Positions 57,648-64,000 of a stretch of DNA of 64,000 nucleotides are shown here, in pieces (the first letter of the stretch is position 1; each line of letters starts with the position of its first letter). The DNA is from Eretmocerus hayati (taxonomy: Eukaryota; Arthropoda; Insecta; Hymenoptera; Aphelinidae): positions 150,541,121 through 150,605,120 of the forward strand of contig CM056742.1 of the NCBI GenBank assembly GCA_029851415.1, in the 5' to 3' direction. A program made the position numbers and the translations under genes. Under the pieces are notes generated by a model. The model saw only the letters and a list, made by a program, of their open reading frames with translations. It ran no database searches and was not told the origin of the DNA.

Positions 57648-58212
57648 CCTCCGGGCCCTAGGGCCAATAAAAGGGCTATTTTACGTCTTATCGTAGCCTA
57701 TCTCCAAAAAATCATAACACCCACGAAATTCGCATTCTTCTCGTTGATGCAAGTACTTGCTAGGAAAAACTTGTCCAGAAGTAATGACTGACCCTAGCGA
57801 CTTCTGGAAGCTATTAATTGCCTTATTGTGAAGGCTCTTTATTAGCTCCAACTAGAAGCTCGATCCAATCAAACCAAGATCCTTACCACAACTCGTTAGT
57901 CGTCAGAATATGTCGATCAATGTGTAAAGTATTGGAATTTTAGAGTCATGTCTATTTTCCATTGTAAGTTTTTCCATGACCTTTAAAATTACCACTTGTA
58001 GGAATCGAATATCATCCTCACATAATTGGAGCTAGTAAACAGCTTTCAGACGTCGTTACGGTCAATTCTGTGTGAAACAATTTTTCTCTAGAGAGTACTT
58101 GCATCAACGAGAAAAATGCGCTCAGAAAAAGTTGAATTTCGTCAGAGCTATGATTTCTCGAAAATAAGCTTAAGGAAAGTCCAAAATGGCCTTTCCATGG
58201 TCCCTGGCACTC
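57648..58212. mobile_element. Foldback element with diverged arms
   Basis: Left arm landmarks CGAAATTCGCATTCTTCTCG and TTGATGCAAGTACTTGCTAG pair with the complement of 58068-58140 (GAGTACTTGCATCAACGAGA, GTTGAATTTCGTC). The outer ends GGGCC...AAAAGGGCTATTTT and AAAATGGCCTTTCCATGGTCCC pair imperfectly, and ATTAGCTCCAA (left) pairs with TTGGAGCTAGT (right) near the loop. No coding frame. Confidence 0.7.
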
Positions 58213-59060
58213 ACGGTCGGGGAGGGGGGGGGGGCTACAAAATCTGACAATATATCAACATAGTAGAGAATTTTCTTGGATTTTTTCCAGATTTCCCTGG
58301 TGACAGTCATGTTCACATTTCTCTAGAATTACTCATATGAGAATTATGAGATACATTATAAGTCTTTATAATCCTGACAATTTCAGAGGTGATTGGATTT
58401 TAGTTGACTATAACCCTTTATTATCAATTTTGATACTCGACTCTCTTAGTGGTCCACGAAATGTATAATTTTTCCCTTTCTCAAACAGTCCTCGCAAACC
58501 TCCTCCAATGTTTCCTTAATTACAGATTCTGAATTGACCGTAATGTTGATAAAAAAAGGTTAATCATTGCGGATACGGTTTTTACATATGTGATGGTTGG
58601 AGGAGGTTCCTGATGGTCGATGGTAATTAGCCGGGAATTCTGATACTGGAATTCGGATCAGTGGTTCATTTTGATCGGGAAAGTATCACAAATAAATTAT
58701 TGAATGGGTAGTTATTCACATATAAGTTGTCAGTAGTTCTCACTTGGTTTCAATCATGAGGAGTCTTTTGTGGATGACTTATTTTTGATGATTTATTACA
58801 GAAAGTTCGAAGTGATTTTTCTACATCAGAATGAATAAGTTTCACCAGAAAAATCTCACGAATTTCATTTCTCACGAATGAGTCAGAGTTGATTCAAGAA
58901 TTCATATTCGGATGACCTGCTATTCCCCGAGCTCTAACCTTTGAAGGTTTAAGGCTTTACCGCTAGATGTTTTTGCGCTTGAGATGACAAAATTGTATCT
59001 AATTCTAAGATCCCATAAAGAGTTATCTTTGTCAATTCGGAAATCCTGGAACCAACATTT
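58213..59060. other. Gene-free stretch
   Basis: Contains a G-run at about 58217-58232; otherwise nothing I can support. Confidence 0.5.
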
Positions 59061-60333
59061 TTCATGCTGACGGGGCTCGGAATTCCGCTTACGGGAAACC
59101 TCGTCAATGGGGATGAAAATAATTTCACTCCCGCGTCTCGCTGGCCGGAGACGAGATAGTTGAGGGTTGAGCAGTCTTGTTTTGTTGAGTTGAGGCCTCA
59201 GCTTTCAACGCTCCGAGCAGCGCCAAGCGTTTGGCCTGTTGAAGTCCGTAGAGGTCTCGTCGGTGCTCCTCTTCGGAGCGGGGTACGTAGGTCTTGGGAC
59301 GTCTGTGCCGTTGGCTGGGACGGTCCATCCGTCCGGTCCAGGTGCGTGGGCGTGCTCACGCCGTCGTCGGGGTAGGAACGGGGTTAGGCACTCGAATAAT
59401 TCTCACAGTTTCAAGACACAATTGCGACTCGGTACTCGAGGTGCGAAACACAAACACTACGCACACTTGGTCACTCATGCCACCGGGGCAACTTGGAACG
59501 GTCGCGGCGGGGCACGTTGAGTCGGGTGCGTCGGGCCACGGCTGGGCCAAGTGTCGTGGAGACAGCGTCGCGACGGCGAGCTGGAGAAGACTGAGCTGCC
59601 GAGCTTGGGAAGCGCGGCCTTATATACCCATGTTCGTACGCTTGAGAAGCGTACGCGTAATGGGAGCGGCGCATTACATTAGCGGGAATGTAATGCGTGA
59701 GAACCGTACGGAGCGACGTACATTTGCTGGGTTTTACTAATTCGAAGATTTATGAGAGTGAATTTATGATCTGCCGCGTACGTTGGGGGAGCGTTACTTT
59801 TCCGTTGTCGTAATAGGGCTGTCCAGTTACAAGGGTTTTTAGTATTTTTCCTGGAAAACTTTATGGCATGATCGGTACGGTGGATAAGCGTTACTTCTCT
59901 GTTAATGTAATGTGACTGTCGAGTTACAAAATATTTTGAATGACTTTTTCTCGGAAAACTTTACGACCTGGGGCGTACGTTGGAGAAGCGTTACTTTCAC
60001 GGTAAAGTAATGGGTCATGTCAGTTACAAAGTTTTCATGTCAAATTTCTAGGAACCGTAGATACAAGATCTATGCCGTGCGTACGCTGGAAGAGCGTACG
60101 ATCGTAGTAATGGAAAAATTATATATTCGCGGCGATCAAAATTAAATGCGGGGGTATGCCCACGTCAAATCGTCCGGGGGATCGACGCGGATATTATTTT
60201 TGCATGAACAGTGCCGTGAGTGTGCATCGCATTCGGTACCTTGTCGACTTTTTATTCGACCAAACTAATTCTAAGATACATACTATGATTATACATGATT
60301 GATTATATATTCTGGCCAGATAGTTATACTTAA
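59061..60333 (-). repeat. 3' non-coding region and 3' LTR of the gypsy-type element (ends not fixed)
   Basis: Read on the minus strand, this follows the pol stop codon. It holds a promoter-like pair: TATATAAGG (59618-59626) and a TCAGTC initiator (59589-59594) about 34 nt downstream, as expected for a U3/R boundary in an arthropod LTR. Upstream of the TATA box (about 59770-60110) are four imperfect tandem units of about 96-105 bp, each starting CGTACG(T/C)TGG or similar and most containing AGCGTTACTT. Exact LTR ends, polypurine tract and target duplication were not identified. The matching 5' LTR would lie beyond the right edge. Confidence 0.6.
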
Positions 60334-62838
60334 TTATTGTTCCGGAGCTGGGGATTTCCTCCGGCTCCTCAAATTGTAGCGGTGGCTAGGCGGTGGGTAG
60401 GCGAGCTTGCGCTCGGCTTCTCTCCGTGCTGCTTCTGCTAAGGTAGGTCGCCCTCTACGTCGCTTCCATTGCTGGTTGCTCAGGACTCGGGGCGCATCCG
60501 CTACCCCTGGGTATGGTTCTGCCAAGATGTCCACCTCGGCAACGTTTGTCGGGGAGTCCTCCTCGACGTGGTTTGCGATGTCGTCCTGCGCACGATCAAG
60601 GGTCGTGGCAATGGGGACGGTTGCGGATCCATTCCGACCTTGGTCCTCGGACAAGTGGACGTCCCCACCGGCAGGTGTGGTCGGCGGATGTGGCCGCTCG
60701 ATTCGGGGTCCGTCTGCATCCTTGGCGCCGCTGGTTGCGGGGGATGGTGACCCAGGTTCAGCCGCAGGAGGGGCTGGAGCTGTGTGGTCTCGCCTGACCT
60801 GCGAGATGTGCACCTTCAGGGCGGTGTTTCCGGGACGGTCGACGGTGAACACCTGCGCTGAATGACAGTGGACGATCTCGTATGGGCCTTCCCATTTCGG
60901 GGCGAGGCCAGCGTTGAAGTTATCGGCAGCTTTGGAAAGGGGGTGCGTCTTGATGAACACCATGTCGCCCTCCGTGAAGACTTCATCCGAAGGTCTCCAG
61001 CTGCTGGTGAAGTGATCCTGTGCCTGGTTGGCTGCAGCGATGCGGGTCTCGAGATCGTCCGATCGTGGCGAGACTCGTTCCCCTGGGCGAGCGATGTTGT
61101 GTCCCAGGAGCAGCTCACTAGGTGAGAATCCAGTGGCGGCGTTGCATCGGCGGCGCATGGCGAACAGGATTCTTGGGACCTCCAGGTCCCAGTTGGTTTG
61201 GTGTTGGTACGGAAGTAAGGCCAGGCGTAGTCCCTTCTTGATCTCTTGGTTCCGACGTTCCGTAGGATTCGCCTGGGGATGGTATGCAGGCGTAGTCCAT
61301 ACTTCGACTTGCCACTTGTCGCAGAGGCGAAGCCATTTTGCACCTTTGAACTGTGGTGCGTTGTCGGAGAGTACGGCTCCCGGGTATCCCCATCGTTGGA
61401 ACACTTCCGTCTCCAGGACGTTGGCGATGACCAGGAACCTCTGTAAGTCCTTCTTGTTGCGTGGTGGGGCGAACTCCAAGACAGCGCGAATGTGCTCCAT
61501 CTTGGCCTCGTTGTGGTCCGTGGATACCACATGGCCCAGGAACTCCAGGCGGTCCTTTCCGAAGTGGCATTTGTCAATGGCACAGGCCAGTCCGTACATC
61601 GACAGTCGTTCCAAGACTTTGGCGACGTGGACGAGGTGGTCTGACCAGCTGTGTGAAAAAATGACAATATCGTCCTGGAAATTCAGACAGAACTCACCAA
61701 GTAGTCCGAGTAGCACTTCCATCCCGATGAGTTGGTTGCAAGTCCTCCCGGAGTTCTTTAATCCGAAAGCTGCAACGTTGAATACGTATTGTCCGCCGTC
61801 TGGTGTGCAGAAGGCAGTGAATTGCTTGGAGTCCTCGGTCAGCGGGATCTGCCAATAGCATTTTCGAAGGTCAATCGTCGTGAAGATGGTGGCTCCGCCG
61901 ATTTCCTTGAGGACCTCATGGATGACCGGGTTCGGTTGACCTGCATCCTCCGTGACGCTGTTGATCCTCCGGAAGTCGACGCAGAAGCGGAAGGTACCAT
62001 CGTGTTTGTCCACCAGTACGATGGGTGAGCTGTATGGGGATGAGGCTGCCTCGACGACTCCATCTGCCAGCATTTGTTTGACCATGTCGCTTATCGCTCG
62101 CTTCTTCTCAGCAGAGTAGCGATAAGGTGGAATCTTGAAGGGGCGACGGTCCGTGACTCTGATCTCGTGCATGATGAAGGGTGTCCTGGCCAGGGGCGCC
62201 GAATCATCGAAGATCCTCACGTGTCGCATCATGATTTCCTTGAATTGATCAACATATTCATTAGGGAATCCGTGGTTTACCTTGCTCCATACTTGCTCTT
62301 GCAAGTGGGTCGATGGCCCGTCAGGGGCGCGTCCCAGGAATACCCGGATCCTTTTGCTGATTCCTAGGTAGAGGCAGTCGAGGTCGTGGTCGTGGACGGC
62401 CTTCACCTCCTTAAGCCATCGTCGTCCGAGGATGGCGGCAGGTCGAAGCTCCTCGGCGACGAAGAACTTGACGTCACATTCGAAGTTTTGGATCCGCACG
62501 GCGGGTGTGCAGGTTGCTTGGACGCGCATCTCGGTTCCACTGCTTGCCAGCTTGGCTCCGCGTGGCTGGATTCTCTGCACGATGGCTCCGTCCGGGATGC
62601 ACCGTGGCGAGATGAAGTTGTCGGATGCTGCCGAGTCGACGAGCGCTGCGACGAGCTTCCCTCCAATCCAGATGTCCAGGTTGGCGGCGTGGAGTCCGGT
62701 GGCGTCTGCGGCTGCAGCGCTTATTGCGGGGCTGCAGGTGTCGAAGCGGGTGTGCCCGCAGCATTCCCCGCTTCCCGCGAGTTTCCCGGAGTCGTGGCCT
62801 TCGGGTACTGGGGTCGTTTGGGGCAATCCCTGTGCCAA
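60334..62838 (-). pseudogene. pol: Ty3/gypsy-type pol with RNase H and half of integrase deleted
   Basis: An 834-codon open frame. In order: a retropepsin-like segment (ALVDSAASDNFIS, about residues 66-78; the usual D-S/T-G is D-S-A); reverse transcriptase (about 232-440, with FRFCVDFRRIN, ATIFTTIDLRKCYWQIPL, AFGLKNSG and FQDDIVIFS at 387-394); then at about residue 474 an abrupt jump from the post-RT region (KKDLQRFLVIAN) into the middle of integrase (RWGYPGAVLSDNAPQFKG, second catalytic Asp D492; AYHPQANPTERRN, Glu E527). A GPYEIV (GPY/F) motif and a Pro-rich tail follow. RNase H and the first part of integrase, including its zinc finger and first Asp, are missing, yet the frame stays open. 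This copy cannot be autonomous. It is entered from gag by a -1 shift; see the frameshift feature. Confidence 0.88.
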
Positions 62839-63944
62839 TGATATTCAGGGCAATAATCACATTTAGGCAATCTCTCACCATTGACCTGCTTGAAGTCTCG
62901 TACAGCCTTCGATGGCTGCGCTGGAGTGGCAGCATTGCCCTTGCCATGGTTGTTGTTGGCTGGGTTGAACTTGCGGGCGCCGGCCTGCTTGGCCTGCTCG
63001 TCGTGTTCGACCTCCGTGGCTCTGGTCAGCAGCTCGCCCACAGTGGTCGGCGGGTTGCCTCGCAGGTGGCAGCGGATAGTCGCGTTCAGTGACTCCGTGA
63101 TCAAGGTCACTAGCTCCTCCTCGGTGGCCTCAGGAAGCAGACGACGAGCTAGGAGGTTACGTTTTTCAATGAAAGTACTCACATCCTCCTTTTCGCCTTG
63201 GGCCTGTCCGTAGAGTTTGGCCTTGAGTCGGAGTCGAAGCTGCGATGAGTCAAAGCGGGACAGGAACAGCTCGGTGAAACGGGTCCAGTCGACAGCCAGG
63301 TTCTTGTAGCAGGACCACCACTTCTCGGCGTCACCCTTGAGTGCGCGTTCGGCCACTTGCACCTTGAAGGCCTCCTCGGTCCCGAGGCGCCGGAAGTGCT
63401 CCGTACACTTCGTGATGAACTTCGCTGGGTCCTCGTGCTCCGCACCAGTGAAGTCCGGAGGGTTGAGGGGCGTGCCAGCGAGTTGACGGAACATCAGCCG
63501 GAGGTCGTCCATGGTGATCGCAGGTGGCTCCGGATTGGCCGCCGAAACGTCCGCTGCAGCTTCTGGAGCAACAAGTGAATTCGGATGAGTAGGTACCTGG
63601 TTGACGGAGGCGGGATCCGCCGGCTGCTGCTGCTGAGCTCCGGCTTGGGGATCTGCAGGGTCGTCGTATGGCACAGCAGGCGATGGTCCGGTCGGAGCAA
63701 GGTCCTTGCGGGATGTCCTCCGGCGTATAGGCAGCTGTGCTCCGTCCAGGAGGGACTCGAGCTCCTGCTCCGAGCCAAGGGACCGCTGACGTTGGTGGCG
63801 TGTCACGCGAGCGGTGCGCTCAAGCGAGACGGTGCGTTGTTGATCCAGTTGGGCGCCACTGGGTGTTTCCACACTCCCAGAAGTGCTTGCCGCTGTCTGC
63901 CGGGTCGTCCGGATTGCAGGCGGCGTCCGGGGGAGACTGCTCAT
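62721..63944 (-). CDS. gag: Ty3/gypsy-type gag polyprotein
   Basis: A 407-codon intact frame. The N-terminal third is low-complexity, rich in Ser, Gln, Pro and Ala. The middle is a typical retrotransposon capsid segment (LNPPDFTGAEHEDPAKFITK, then the WWSCYKNLAVDWTRFTELFLSRF block, about residues 160-300). A single CCHC-like zinc knuckle, CDYCPEYHWHRDC, lies at 362-374, followed by a short Pro/Ala tail. It would form the particle that packages the element RNA. The frame overlaps pol by 118 nt in the -1 frame. The start at 63944 is the first ATG seen; the sequence above it (63945-64000) is probably the leader, and the primer-binding site and 5' LTR lie outside the window. Confidence 0.88.
   Translation of the reverse strand: MSSLPRTPPAIRTTRQTAASTSGSVETPSGAQLDQQRTVSLERTARVTRHQRQRSLGSEQELESLLDGAQLPIRRRTSRKDLAPTGPSPAVPYDDPADPQAGAQQQQPADPASVNQVPTHPNSLVAPEAAADVSAANPEPPAITMDDLRLMFRQLAGTPLNPPDFTGAEHEDPAKFITKCTEHFRRLGTEEAFKVQVAERALKGDAEKWWSCYKNLAVDWTRFTELFLSRFDSSQLRLRLKAKLYGQAQGEKEDVSTFIEKRNLLARRLLPEATEEELVTLITESLNATIRCHLRGNPPTTVGELLTRATEVEHDEQAKQAGARKFNPANNNHGKGNAATPAQPSKAVRDFKQVNGERLPKCDYCPEYHWHRDCPKRPQYPKATTPGNSREAGNAAGTPASTPAAPQ
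62725..62787 (-). promoter_or_regulatory. Predicted -1 ribosomal frameshift signal (slippery site plus pseudoknot)
   Basis: On the minus strand the gag frame reads CCG GGA AAC, giving the slippery heptamer G_GGA_AAC (62781-62787) in the correct phase. After a 6-nt spacer comes stem 1: GAAGCGGG (62767-62774) with CCCGCTTC (62743-62750), 8 perfect pairs around a 16-nt loop. Loop bases TGCGGG (62755-62760) can pair with CCCGCA (62725-62730) just before the gag stop codon, making an H-type pseudoknot. The pol frame is -1 relative to gag, as required. Confidence 0.7.
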
Positions 63945-64000
63945 CGAGTCGCAGGTCCTAGCATCTCCTGATGCCGACGAAGTCCAAAAAGTCCCTCGTT

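Noticed and set aside
1..64000. CRISPR array, bacterial operon or integrated bacterial genes
   Set aside because: No regularly spaced identical repeats with unique spacers and no polycistronic gene layout; introns and retroelements show a eukaryotic genome.

Overview
This is a 64 kb piece of an AT-rich eukaryotic nuclear genome, almost certainly from an insect. The evidence is spliced genes with short GT-AG introns (72-84 nt in one gene), an EF-hand plus isochorismatase nicotinamidase of the type known from flies, and dense arthropod-type transposable elements. I cannot name the order with confidence. Nothing looks bacterial. I saw no CRISPR array, no rRNA, and no tRNA that I could recognise by eye.

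Four host genes can be supported. A single-exon UQCC1/CBP3-type complex III assembly factor (25665-26390, minus) and a five-exon C6orf136/DUF2358-type protein with a mitochondrial-looking N-terminus (27077-28731, plus) are divergently arranged across a 686-bp spacer. That spacer holds a 158-bp MITE-like insertion. A three-exon nicotinamidase (31028-39403, minus) carries a 5.9-kb intron, which contains a 2-kb near-perfect palindrome and a 147-bp tandem duplication. A three-exon gene (55482-57212, minus) encodes an unrecognised 160-residue, coiled-coil-rich protein.

Most of the rest is mobile DNA. In order it holds: a 2.4-kb foldback element (4.1-6.5 kb); nested TIR elements with TA junctions (9.25-12.0 kb); a 603-bp GC-rich insertion with a 17-bp direct repeat (17.1-17.7 kb); tandem copies of a GGGGTAACTTTGG-ended MITE (18.4-19.2 kb); a TIR-bounded 1.29-kb array of GGAATATTCC-like units (21.9-23.2 kb); decayed LINEs on the minus strand (42.6-43.5 and 45.2-50.8 kb); a pair of TTAA-flanked elements (49.2 and 52.3 kb); several long palindromes (43.0, 44.1, 53.2, 54.5, 57.9 kb); and a Ty3/gypsy-type LTR retrotransposon on the minus strand that runs off the right edge (about 59.1-64 kb).

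The most notable observations are these. (i) Two foldback elements of identical length (329 bp) have 3-bp TNA target duplications and arms that differ between copies but stay palindromic within each copy; one cleanly interrupts a LINE reading frame. (ii) The GGAATATTCC array is rich in TTCNNNGAA and GAANNTTC motifs, which resemble STAT and heat-shock-factor sites. (iii) The gypsy gag-pol overlap has a G_GGA_AAC slippery site followed by a potential H-type pseudoknot, although its pol carries an in-frame deletion. (iv) A 90-nt precursor-miRNA-like hairpin lies at 29.5 kb. All calls rest on reading the sequence by eye; no database search or folding program was run.
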